DNA of 64,000 nt. Source: Roseococcus microcysteis. GTDB taxonomy: Bacteria > Pseudomonadota > Alphaproteobacteria > Acetobacterales > Acetobacteraceae. The stretch spans positions 3,426,501 through 3,490,500 of the forward strand of contig NZ_CP061718.1 of NCBI RefSeq assembly GCF_014764365.1. Reading direction: 5' to 3'. Positions 49,415 to 57,072 of the stretch are shown in pieces. Below the pieces are notes generated by a model. That model searched no databases. It was not told the DNA's origin and was given only the letters and a program-made list of their open reading frames with translations. The translations under genes and the position numbers were made by a program. The first letter of the stretch is position 1, and every line of letters starts with the position of its first letter.

Positions 49415-50287
49415 ATGGCGGTAAACACAAGCGCGATGATTCCGGCCACACCCCTCCACCACGAACTGGCCCGCGCCGCCCGGGCGCTGTTTCTGGCCGA
49501 GGCCACGCCGCCCGGCACCCCTGTCACCGAGGCCGCGCTGGCGGCACGGCTCTCCGTCTCGCGCACCCCGTTGCGCGCCGCGCTGCGCCTGCTGGAACAG
49601 GCGGGCATCACGCGGCGCGAGGGCCGCGCGACCCTGCTGGCCGACCCCACGCGCGACCTGCCCGAGGACACCACGCGCGACCCCGCCGAGACGCTGGCCG
49701 CCGAGATGGTCCGCGCCCATGGCGAGGGCACCTTGCAGGACCCGCTGCGCGAGGCCGACCTGATGCGCCATTTCGCCCAGCCCCGCGGCGTGGTGGCCCG
49801 CGCGCTGGGGCAGTTGGCGAAGCTCGGCATGGTGGCGCGCAACCCGGCGCAGGGCTGGCATTTCGCGCCGGGCCTGACCTCGGCCGAGGACCGCGCGGCG
49901 GCGCAGCGCTTCCGCCTGGTGCTGGAACCCGCGGCACTGCTGGAACCGGGCTATCGCCTCGACCCCGGCTTCGCGCGGAGCATGCGCGCCGGGCATGAGG
50001 CGGTGCTGGCGCGCCCCTGGCAGGACCGCCACGCGGTGGGCTTCTTCGAGATGAACGCGGCCTTCCATTCCGGCCTGGCGGCCGGCAGCGGCAACCGCTT
50101 CTTCGTGGATGCGGTGGAGGCGCAGAATCGCCTGCGCGCGCTGCGCAACGCCGATTGGCGCTTCGGCGAGGAACGCGCCCATGCCTCCTGCCGCGAACAT
50201 CTGCGCGTGCTGGACGCGCTGGAGGCCGGCAGCCCGCCCCGCGCCGCCGCCCTGCTGGTGGAACATCTGGTGAGCGCGGGGATATGA
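49415..50287 (+). CDS. GntR family transcriptional regulator with two winged helices
   Basis: A 290-residue regulator. The N-terminal GntR winged helix is PVTEAALAARLSVSRTPLRA with LRLLEQAGITRREGR; a second winged helix-like block follows (ADLMRHFAQPRGVVARALGQ, LAKLGMVARNPAQGWHFAPG, about 90-145), then a helical FCD effector domain (AAFHSGLAAGSGNRFF). The usual GntR/FCD protein has one winged helix, about 220-240 residues. Start is ATG 49415 or, less likely, 49436. Its stop overlaps the oxidase gene (ATGA), and the divergent dpp operon starts 55 bases away, so it probably controls both. Confidence 0.88.
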   Translation: MAVNTSAMIPATPLHHELARAARALFLAEATPPGTPVTEAALAARLSVSRTPLRAALRLLEQAGITRREGRATLLADPTRDLPEDTTRDPAETLAAEMVRAHGEGTLQDPLREADLMRHFAQPRGVVARALGQLAKLGMVARNPAQGWHFAPGLTSAEDRAAAQRFRLVLEPAALLEPGYRLDPGFARSMRAGHEAVLARPWQDRHAVGFFEMNAAFHSGLAAGSGNRFFVDAVEAQNRLRALRNADWRFGEERAHASCREHLRVLDALEAGSPPRAAALLVEHLVSAGI

Positions 50288-51570
50288 GGGCGCAGAACTC
50301 GCTCTGGGAAGCGACGGCCGAGCCCCCGCCGGAACTGTCCCCGCTGGAAGGCGCGGCGGAGGCGGAGGTCGCCATCGTGGGCGCGGGGTTCTCCGGCCTC
50401 TCCACCGCGCTGGCGCTGGCCGAGCGTGGCGTCTCCGTCACGGTGCTGGAGGCGGTGGCGCCGGGCGCCGCGGCCTCGGGCGCCAATGGCGGCCAGGTGA
50501 TCCCGGGGCTGCGGCATTTCGTGGAGGACCTCATCGCCGAATATGGCGAGACCCTGGGCCGCCGCCTGCACGAGCACGGCGCGCGCGACGCGGACGCGAC
50601 CTTCGCGCTGATCGAACGCCACGGCATCTCCTGCGAGGCAGTTCGTAATGGCTGGCTGCAGGTGGCCGATAGCGCGACCGAACTCGCCGCCTGCCAGCAG
50701 CGCGCCCGCGCCTGGGCCGAGTGGGGCGCGCCCGCCCGTCCGTTGGACGCCGAGGAGGTGCGCGCCATCACCGGCGCGGAGGGCTATCTGGGCGGCTGGA
50801 TGGATCTACGCGGCGGCACGGTGCAGCCGCTCTCCCTGGCGCGCGGGTTGGCGCGGGCGGCGCTTGCGGCGGGGGCGCGCATCCATGCGCCTTCGCGCGT
50901 GACCGGCATTGCGCCGGACGGGCGCGACTGGCGCCTGTCCACCGCCACGGGCCATCTGCGGGCCCGCCGCGTGCTGCTGGCCACCAATGCCACGGGCGGT
51001 GCGCTCTGGCCGGGGCTGGCCGCCACCATGATCCCGGTCTGGTCCTTCCAGACCGCGACCGCGCCCTTGCCGGAAGGCAGCCCGGTGCTGCCTGGTCACC
51101 AGGCCGTCTCCGACACGCGGCGCGTGCTGCGCTACTGGCGGCGCGACGCGGCCGGGCGGCTGGTGGTGGGCGGCAAGGGCACGCTGCGCCCGCCGCGCGG
51201 CCCGCATTCCTTCGGCGTGCCGGAGCGGATGCGCGCGCGCCTCTACCCCGCCCTGCCGGATGTGCCGCCCCAATACTGGTGGGGCGGGCAGGTGGCCGTG
51301 ACGCTGGACCGCCTGCCGCGCCTGTTCGCCTTGGCCAATGGCGTCTTCGCCACGGTGCAGTGCAATGGCAAGGGGGTGGGTTGGTGCACCGCCTCCGGCC
51401 CCGCCTTCGCCGATTTGCTGACGGGGGTGGATGCGCGCGACCTGCCGTTGCCGCCCGTCACTCCGCTGCGCCCCATTCCCCTTCACCCGCTGCGCACGCT
51501 CTATGCCATGGCCGGATCGCTCTGGTTCCGGGCACGCGATGCGCTCGACCGCGCGAGGCCCGCCGCATGA
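50284..51570 (+). CDS. FAD-dependent amine oxidase, PuuB-like
   Basis: A 428-residue DAO-fold flavoprotein. Dinucleotide motif VAIVGAGFSGLSTALALAE with LEAVAPGAAASGANGGQVIP; the opening SLWEATAEPPPELSPLEG and this block resemble PuuB (gamma-glutamylputrescine oxidase). The C-terminal part shows YWWGGQVAVTLDRLPRLF and TVQCNGKGVGWCTASG. ATG 50284 overlaps the GntR stop by four bases and its own stop overlaps the aminotransferase start, so all three are coupled. Likely oxidises an amine or N-substituted amino acid in the cytosol. Confidence 0.87.
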   Translation: MRAQNSLWEATAEPPPELSPLEGAAEAEVAIVGAGFSGLSTALALAERGVSVTVLEAVAPGAAASGANGGQVIPGLRHFVEDLIAEYGETLGRRLHEHGARDADATFALIERHGISCEAVRNGWLQVADSATELAACQQRARAWAEWGAPARPLDAEEVRAITGAEGYLGGWMDLRGGTVQPLSLARGLARAALAAGARIHAPSRVTGIAPDGRDWRLSTATGHLRARRVLLATNATGGALWPGLAATMIPVWSFQTATAPLPEGSPVLPGHQAVSDTRRVLRYWRRDAAGRLVVGGKGTLRPPRGPHSFGVPERMRARLYPALPDVPPQYWWGGQVAVTLDRLPRLFALANGVFATVQCNGKGVGWCTASGPAFADLLTGVDARDLPLPPVTPLRPIPLHPLRTLYAMAGSLWFRARDALDRARPAA

Positions 51571-52886
51571 ACCTGATCCGCAACACGCCCGAGCCCGAGG
51601 AGGGCTTCTGGCTGCCCTTCACCGCCATGCGCGCCTTCCACGAGGCGCCCGTGCTGTTCGAGCGCGCGGAGGGCATGCACTACATCACCCCCGACGGGCG
51701 CCGCGTGCTGGACATGATGGCGGGGCTCTGGTGCGTGAACGCCGGCCATGCGCATCCGCGCGTGACGGAAGCGATCCGCGAGGCAGCGGGCAAGCTCGAC
51801 TTCGTCTCCTCCTTCCGCATGTCCCACCCGGCGGCCTTCACCTTCGCGCGCCGCCTGCTGGACGCCGTGCCGATGATGGGGCGGGCCTTCTTCTCCAATT
51901 CGGGGTCGGAGGCGGTGGACACGGCGCTGAAGATCGCGCGCGCCTACCATCGCGCGCGGGGCGATGCGGGGCGGACCAAGTTCATCGGGCGCGCCAAATC
52001 CTATCACGGGGTGGGGTTCGGCGGGCTGTCGGTGGGCGGCATCGCGCGGCACAAGAAGGAATTCGGGCCGCTGCTGGCGGACGTGTTCCACATGCCGCTG
52101 CCGCATGACCCGGCGCAATCCTTCCTGACCGAACGCCCGGCGGAGAATCCGCGCTGGATGGCCGCGCTGGAGGAGATTCTCTTCGTGCAGGACCCGAGCA
52201 CGGTCGCCGCCATCATCGTGGAGCCGGTGACGGGTTCGGGCGGCGTCTATCCGCCGCCGTTGGGCTATTTGGAGGGGCTGCGCGCCATCTGCGACCGCCA
52301 CGGCATCCTGCTGATCTTCGATGAGGTCATCACCGGCTTCGGGCGGCTGGGCGCCTGCACGGCCAGCGAGGCGCTGGGCGTGACGCCCGACATCATCACC
52401 ATGGCCAAGGGCCTGACCAACGGGGCGGTGCCCATGGGCGCCACGCTGGTGACGCAGGCGGTGTTCGACGCCTTCATGGCGCATCCGCGCGGCGCGCCGG
52501 AATTCCTGCACGGCTACACCTATTCGGCGCATCCGCTCGCCTGCGCGGCGGGGATGGCGACGCTGGACGCCTACCAGCAGGAGGGGATGTTCGAGGCCTC
52601 GGCGCGCATCGCCGCCCCCTTCCGCGACGCGCTGCTGGCGCTGCGCGGCGCGCCGCATGTGGTGGATGTGCGCTGCTGCGGGCTGCTGGCGGCGGTGGAC
52701 CTCGCCCCCCGCGCGGACGCACCCGGCGCGCGCGGCGCGGAGGTGGCGGACCATTGCCTCGCCGCCGGCGTGCTGGTGCGCGCGGCGGGCGACATGATGG
52801 TGCTCTCGCCGCCGCTGGTGGTGAGCGAGGACCAGGTGGCGCAGACGGTGCAGGCGCTGCGCCAGGCCCTGGCCGCGACCGCCTGA
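51567..52886 (+). CDS. Class III (omega) aminotransferase
   Basis: A 439-residue PLP enzyme that transaminates omega-amino groups (beta-alanine, putrescine or similar) to pyruvate. It shows WLPFTAMRAFHEAP, AFFSNSGSEAVDTALKIARA, RAKSYHGVGFGGLSVGG, LIFDEVITGFGRLGA (Asp binding the pyridine N) and TMAKGLTNGAVPMGA with the PLP lysine, and GYTYSAHPLACAAG. ATG 51567 overlaps the oxidase stop (ATGA). It is convergent and abutting with the C45 hydrolase gene (stop at 52886, next base starts the other). Confidence 0.92.
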   Translation: MNLIRNTPEPEEGFWLPFTAMRAFHEAPVLFERAEGMHYITPDGRRVLDMMAGLWCVNAGHAHPRVTEAIREAAGKLDFVSSFRMSHPAAFTFARRLLDAVPMMGRAFFSNSGSEAVDTALKIARAYHRARGDAGRTKFIGRAKSYHGVGFGGLSVGGIARHKKEFGPLLADVFHMPLPHDPAQSFLTERPAENPRWMAALEEILFVQDPSTVAAIIVEPVTGSGGVYPPPLGYLEGLRAICDRHGILLIFDEVITGFGRLGACTASEALGVTPDIITMAKGLTNGAVPMGATLVTQAVFDAFMAHPRGAPEFLHGYTYSAHPLACAAGMATLDAYQQEGMFEASARIAAPFRDALLALRGAPHVVDVRCCGLLAAVDLAPRADAPGARGAEVADHCLAAGVLVRAAGDMMVLSPPLVVSEDQVAQTVQALRQALAATA

Positions 52887-54020
52887 CTATTCGGCCGCCC
52901 GCGCCACCTTCGCCGGGTCCAGGCTGTAGCTCGTGAACTGCCGGTTCAGCGCCGGCAGGGGCGCGATTTCCATATGCCCCTCGGCGGGCTTCATCAGGAT
53001 CATCGCCACCGTCGCCGAGAGGTTCCCGCCCAGATTCATCCGCGGCGGGCGGCACACGGACCAGGGCGTCTGCCAGTCGTCGAAGAAGGCCGCGCGCAGG
53101 TCTTCCAGAGTCAGCTTGCCGCGCTTCGCCTCCAGCGCCGCGCGCACGCGGCGGTCGCGGTAGACACTGTCCGGCGTGGTGGCGATGCCGGTGTCGCGCA
53201 GCTTGGACAGCGCCACGGGCGAACGCCAATTGTTGGCGTGAACGAGGATGCCGCCCTCAGCCTCCAGCAGGAAGCTCTCATCGGGCGCGCATTCGATGTC
53301 GAGGCCCCAGCCCGAGCCATGCGACAGCATGACGTTGTTGGAGGCCGATTTCGGCGTGGCGTAGACCGTCTTCACCGCCAGGGCCACATGCTCCTGCTCC
53401 AGCACCTTGCGGCGCAGCAGCGAGAGGGGGATGCCGTCCGTCTTGTAGTCGCGGTCGCTCTCCAGGTAGTTGGCCGTGATGGCGATGCCGGCCGCGTTCA
53501 ACCCGGCGCGGGACAGGCCGCCGGCCTCGACGAAGGTCAGGATGTCCGGCCCGTCCTCGCGGCGGATGCGCAGCACCACGCCCGTCTCGGCGCATTCGCT
53601 CTTCCAGTCCCAGTTCTGGCCATGGATCAGGCTTCCATCGGCCGTGGCCTCGGGCAGGAGGATGGCGCCGGTGCAGCCATCCGGGTCGGCCTCGGGCAGC
53701 AGGCCGCGCTTGGCGAGCTGCAGGATTTCGGTGCGGCAGTTCAGCAGCATCACATCCTCGAAGGCCACCTCGGCGCCCTTCGCGATGCCGCGCATCTCGG
53801 CCACGTAGTCGGCGTCGAAATTCTCCACGCGGGGCGTGAAGGCGCGGGCCAGCCGGTGGATCTTCGCCCCGTCCAGCCCGCCCGCCGAAAGCTGGGAATG
53901 GTAGTGGCCGATGGAGCGCTTCACCCGCTCCGCCGCCTGGCGCCCATAGGAGAGGCCGCGCGCCTCGGCGCCGCCCGAGACCTCATAGAGGGGGAAGGGG
54001 GGCGGGATGGGGTGGGTCAT
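52887..54020 (-). CDS. C45 family autoproteolytic acyltransferase/amidohydrolase
   Basis: A 377-residue Ntn-hydrolase of the isopenicillin-N acyltransferase (peptidase C45) family. Autoprocessing is predicted before C116 in PDGCTGAILLPEATADG, giving the N-terminal nucleophile; HGQNWDWKSEC, TFVEAGGLSRAGLNAAGIAI and SHGSGWGLDIECAPDESFLL follow the family. Members hydrolyse or transfer amide-linked acyl groups. Start ATG 54020 lies 131 bases from the divergent aminohydrolase gene. With the PuuB-like oxidase and transaminase it suggests release and oxidation of an amine from an amide. Confidence 0.9.
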   Translation of the reverse strand: MTHPIPPPFPLYEVSGGAEARGLSYGRQAAERVKRSIGHYHSQLSAGGLDGAKIHRLARAFTPRVENFDADYVAEMRGIAKGAEVAFEDVMLLNCRTEILQLAKRGLLPEADPDGCTGAILLPEATADGSLIHGQNWDWKSECAETGVVLRIRREDGPDILTFVEAGGLSRAGLNAAGIAITANYLESDRDYKTDGIPLSLLRRKVLEQEHVALAVKTVYATPKSASNNVMLSHGSGWGLDIECAPDESFLLEAEGGILVHANNWRSPVALSKLRDTGIATTPDSVYRDRRVRAALEAKRGKLTLEDLRAAFFDDWQTPWSVCRPPRMNLGGNLSATVAMILMKPAEGHMEIAPLPALNRQFTSYSLDPAKVARAAE

Positions 54021-54151
54021 GGTTTTCCCTCGCGATCAAATACCGACGCCGCAAGGTGCCATGCCGGGGCCGCCAGGACCAGCCCGGCCCTTGCCTTGCG
54101 CGCCATTCTGCCCCCCATGTTGCGGGGCACAGCCCAGCAGGAACCTCCGCG

Positions 54152-54925
54152 ATGCGCGTCCCCGTCCCGCACCCCCGCCCCGGCATCATCGGCGAGAACC
54201 GCACGATGCTGACGCCGCATTACTGCGTCTTCCCGCCCGAGGGCATCATGGACAGCGTGCTGCCCGGCTGGCCCGGCTGCATCATCCGCTTCCAGACCTC
54301 GCCCGCCATGGGGGCGCGCTTCGCCCAGGCCCTGCTGATCATGCCCGGCGGCGCCGGGACGGATGCGCCGGTGGACAACGGCCTGGAACACTTCTTCTAC
54401 GTCCAGAAGGGAAGCATGACCGTGAAGGTCGGCGGGCGAGAGACCGCGCTGCCGCCCGGCGGCTATGTCTATGTGCCGGCCGGTACGCCCTTCACGCTGA
54501 ACAACCTGGGCGGCGAGGAAGCCCGCGCCCTCTGGGTCAAGCGCCCCTACCAACCCGCGCCCGGCGTGCCCGCGCCCGGCGTCATCCTGGGCCATCGGAA
54601 CGACGCCCGGCGCGAGGACAACGGCCCGCGCTGGCGCTACTTCCTGCTCGAGACGCGCAACATGCCCATGGATTTCGAGATGAACATCATGTGCTTCGCC
54701 CCGGGCGCGCATTTCTGGTGCATCGAGACGCATATCATGGAGCACGGCATGGTGATGCTGCAGGGCCAGGCGTTGCAGCTGCTCGGCCGCGACTGGCACG
54801 AGCTGTGGGAAGGGGACTTCGTCTGGATGGGCCCCTATGTCCCGCAGCAGATCTACGCCGTGGGGAACACGGATGTGGAATATCTGCTCTACAAGGACGT
54901 GAACCGCGACGTGACCTTCGGGTGA
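54152..54925 (+). CDS. allE: (S)-ureidoglycine aminohydrolase
   Basis: Manganese bicupin (UGHY, YlbA/AllE) that converts (S)-ureidoglycine to (S)-ureidoglycolate and ammonia in allantoin breakdown. The 257-residue protein matches E. coli AllE in layout: NRTMLTPHYCVFPPEGIMDS, NGLEHFFYVQKGSMTVKVGG, FEMNIMCFAPGAHFWCIETH, IMEHGMVMLQGQ and the end YKDVNRDVTFG. Start ATG 54152 is nine bases after AGGA. No allantoicase, allantoinase or urease gene is in the window, so the purine pathway partners must be elsewhere or the enzyme acts on a related ureide. Confidence 0.9.
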   Translation: MRVPVPHPRPGIIGENRTMLTPHYCVFPPEGIMDSVLPGWPGCIIRFQTSPAMGARFAQALLIMPGGAGTDAPVDNGLEHFFYVQKGSMTVKVGGRETALPPGGYVYVPAGTPFTLNNLGGEEARALWVKRPYQPAPGVPAPGVILGHRNDARREDNGPRWRYFLLETRNMPMDFEMNIMCFAPGAHFWCIETHIMEHGMVMLQGQALQLLGRDWHELWEGDFVWMGPYVPQQIYAVGNTDVEYLLYKDVNRDVTFG

Positions 54926-54930
54926 GTGAA

Positions 54931-54949
54931 GGGGGGCGTCACGCCCCCC
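54931..54949. terminator. Bidirectional hairpin between allE and telA
   Basis: GGGGGGCGT (54931-54939) and ACGCCCCCC (54941-54949) are perfect complements, five bases after the allE stop and seven bases before the telA stop on the other strand. This convergent junction uses a plain hairpin, unlike the three convergent junctions that carry the structured repeat. Confidence 0.55.
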
Positions 54950-54955
54950 AACCCA

Positions 54956-56020
54956 TCACATCGGCCGCGCCGACATGTTCCGCTCGCGCGAGGTGGCCGC
55001 CGTCAGCGCGCGGCGGATTTCCTGCTCGCACTTGGCGAGTTCGGCCTCCGCCGTGCGGCGCTGGGCCTTGGCCTCGTCGGCGATGCGCAGGCTGTCCTCG
55101 ATGGTGCCGACCAGGGCGGCATTGGCCTGCTTCACCGCCTCGATGTCGAAGGTGCCGCGCTCCAGCTCCTTGCGCGCTTCCGCATTGCCGGAGCGCAGCG
55201 TCTCGGCATTGGCGACCAGCAGCTTGTTCGTGAGGTCGGTGGCCGTCTTCACCGCCTGGCCCGCCTGGCGCATGCGGTGGATGGCCAGCGCCTGGGCCAG
55301 CTGCTGGCGCCAGAGCGGCACCGTATTGGCCAGCACCGACTGGATCTTGGAGGCCAGCGCCTTGTCGTTTTCCTGGATCAGCCGGATCGAGGGCAGGGCC
55401 TGCATCGCCACCTGGCGCGTCAGGCGCAGATCATGCACCCGCCGCTCCAGCTCATCGCGCGAGGCGCGGGCGTCGCGCAGCTGCTGGGGGGCGAGGGGCT
55501 TTTCCGGGTCCTCGGCCTCGGCTTCCAGGCGCGGGATCATCTCCTCGTCGGTCTGGCGCAGCACCATCTCGCCGGCGGCGATATGGTCGGCGAGCGCATG
55601 GAACCAGTCCAGCGTGGCCACATAGAGGCGTTCCAGCCGCTCCACATCCTCCAGCAGCTTGGTGCGGTGGGTGTCGAGCTTGTCGCCGATGGCCTCGATC
55701 TGCCCGCGCACGCCCTCGTATTTCTGGGTGATGGCCGTCACCTCGGCGCCGGCGCGGGTGAAGACGCGCTGGAAGAAGCTGGGCTTCTCGGCCAGCGTGG
55801 TCACGTCGAAGCCCTTCAGCGCCGTCAGCATGGAGGAGAGGGTCTGCCCCGCCTCGCCCGTCTCGCGGTTCTGGGCACCTTCCAGCATGGCGTCGGCGGC
55901 CGCCTGGGCGCGGGACTGCGCGGCGGCGCCGAAACGCAGGATGGTGCCCGGGTCCTTCAGCGAGATGGCGCTGGCGAGGCGGGTGATCTCCTCCTGCCGC
56001 GCGGGTTCGATTTCGTTCAT
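54956..56020 (-). CDS. TelA/KlaA family toxic anion resistance protein
   Basis: A 354-residue, mostly helical protein of the TelA family (PF05816), associated with tellurite and other stress or cell-wall-acting agents. It shows the long helices of the family, MLTALKGFDVTTLAEKP, FQRVFTRAGAEVTAITQKYE and the conserved core ALPSIRLIQENDKALASKIQ with NTVPLWRQQLAQALA. Its start overlaps the XpaC stop by four bases (ATGA). Order of transcription: small membrane protein, XpaC-like, TelA. Biochemical function in the family is unclear. Confidence 0.9.
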   Translation of the reverse strand: MNEIEPARQEEITRLASAISLKDPGTILRFGAAAQSRAQAAADAMLEGAQNRETGEAGQTLSSMLTALKGFDVTTLAEKPSFFQRVFTRAGAEVTAITQKYEGVRGQIEAIGDKLDTHRTKLLEDVERLERLYVATLDWFHALADHIAAGEMVLRQTDEEMIPRLEAEAEDPEKPLAPQQLRDARASRDELERRVHDLRLTRQVAMQALPSIRLIQENDKALASKIQSVLANTVPLWRQQLAQALAIHRMRQAGQAVKTATDLTNKLLVANAETLRSGNAEARKELERGTFDIEAVKQANAALVGTIEDSLRIADEAKAQRRTAEAELAKCEQEIRRALTAATSRERNMSARPM

Positions 56021-56862
56021 AGGCCCTCCTGGCGCAGCCGGTCCGACAGCACCTTCACTTGGATATCCAGCGCCTGGCTTTCCACCTGGCGCAGTTCGCC
56101 GCGCAGGCGGTGGGCGGAGGCGGTCAGGTCACGCAGCAATTGCGGCAGGGTCTCGGGCGGTTCGGCGCCCGCTTCCAGCCGTTCGACGATCCGCACCAGC
56201 CCGTCCAGGTGCACGGCCAGGAAGCGCCGTGCCTCGTGCAGTTGGGCCGGGCGGGCGGCGAGGTCATCCACCACGCCCTGCATGGCGGAGGCGGCCTCCA
56301 GCAGCAGGGGCGCATGGGGCAAAGGCGGGGCGGCGGCGCGGATGCGGGCGATCTGCGCGCGCGGGCCCACCAGCGAGGCGGCCTCGGGCGAAGGGGGTGG
56401 TGCGGGCTGCGGCGGTGGCGGGGGCAGGGGCTCGTGCGCCGCCATGTCGGCCGTCAGCAGCCGCACGCCGAAGAAGGTGCCGAAGCCCATGGCGACGGCG
56501 ATGGGCGGAAAGATCTTGGCGGCCAGCCCCGCGGTCAGCCCCGCGGCCACACCCATCAGGATGGCGCCGGCGCGCAGGTCGCCGGGGCCGCCACGGGCCA
56601 TGCGGGCGGCACCCATCCAGGCCAGCGCCACGCCCAGGATGCCGCCGACCAGCTGGCTGGCGTTGCCGCGCAGGATTTCGATGGGGATGTCGAAGGCCAG
56701 CGGCCAGAGGAAGAGCGGCAGCAGCCAGACCCGCCAGCCGAAGATGGGGCCAGGGCGTTCCGTGCGCTCCTCGCGCCGTTCCCCGCGGCGCTGGGCCTTC
56801 CAACCGCGCTTGTAGTCCTTCCAGGCGCGCTTTCGGTCTTCCCAATCCTGTTGCGCGCCCAT
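56017..56862 (-). CDS. XpaC-like protein (5-bromo-4-chloroindolyl phosphate hydrolysis family)
   Basis: A 281-residue membrane protein of the XpaC family (PF10112), a standard neighbour of TelA. It has a basic cytosolic N-terminus (about 1-42, DRKRAWKDYKRGWKAQRRGE), about four hydrophobic segments (WRVWLLPLFLWPLAFDIPIE, LVGGILGVALAWMGAARMA, AILMGVAAGLTAGLAAKIFP), a proline-rich linker (PLPPPPPQPAPPPSP) and a C-terminal helical coiled-coil domain. ATG 56862 overlaps the stop of the small membrane gene upstream (TGATG), and its stop overlaps telA. Confidence 0.85.
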   Translation of the reverse strand: MGAQQDWEDRKRAWKDYKRGWKAQRRGERREERTERPGPIFGWRVWLLPLFLWPLAFDIPIEILRGNASQLVGGILGVALAWMGAARMARGGPGDLRAGAILMGVAAGLTAGLAAKIFPPIAVAMGFGTFFGVRLLTADMAAHEPLPPPPPQPAPPPSPEAASLVGPRAQIARIRAAAPPLPHAPLLLEAASAMQGVVDDLAARPAQLHEARRFLAVHLDGLVRIVERLEAGAEPPETLPQLLRDLTASAHRLRGELRQVESQALDIQVKVLSDRLRQEGL

Positions 56863-56984
56863 CAGCGGAACAGCGCGGCGAAGGCCGGCAGCCACATGCA
56901 GAAGGCGAGCAGGGTGAAGCCGAGCACCAGCCGCACGGGCAGCGGCGCCGAGGCGAAGGGGATGGGTGGGCGCGGCTTGTCCAT
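56862..56984 (-). CDS. Small single-pass membrane protein (40 residues)
   Basis: Translation from ATG 56984 gives a 40-residue protein: a short basic and proline-rich head (MDKPRPPIPFASAPLPVR) and one hydrophobic helix (LVLGFTLLAFCMWLPAFAAL) ending FR. Its TGA at 56864-56862 shares a base with the XpaC start codon (TGATG), the same coupling as the other genes of this operon, which is the main reason to believe it. There is no good Shine-Dalgarno sequence. It could help anchor or regulate the XpaC-TelA pair. No family recognised. Confidence 0.55.
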   Translation of the reverse strand: MDKPRPPIPFASAPLPVRLVLGFTLLAFCMWLPAFAALFR

Positions 56985-57045
56985 GCGGCGCAAGTTGGGC
57001 CTTGCCGGGTGGCGCTGCAAGCGTGGGGAGCACATCCTCATGTGA

Positions 57046-57061
57046 GCAATGTAAACATTGC
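57046..57061. promoter_or_regulatory. Perfect palindrome upstream of the XpaC/TelA operon
   Basis: GCAATGT-AA-ACATTGC: seven-base arms, two-base centre, AT-rich in a GC-rich setting. It lies 62 bases before ATG 56984 and 12 bases past the end of the photolyase-like gene. This is where an operator or a promoter core for the telA operon would be expected. Confidence 0.55.
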
Positions 57062-57072
57062 CTGTGGCGGTT

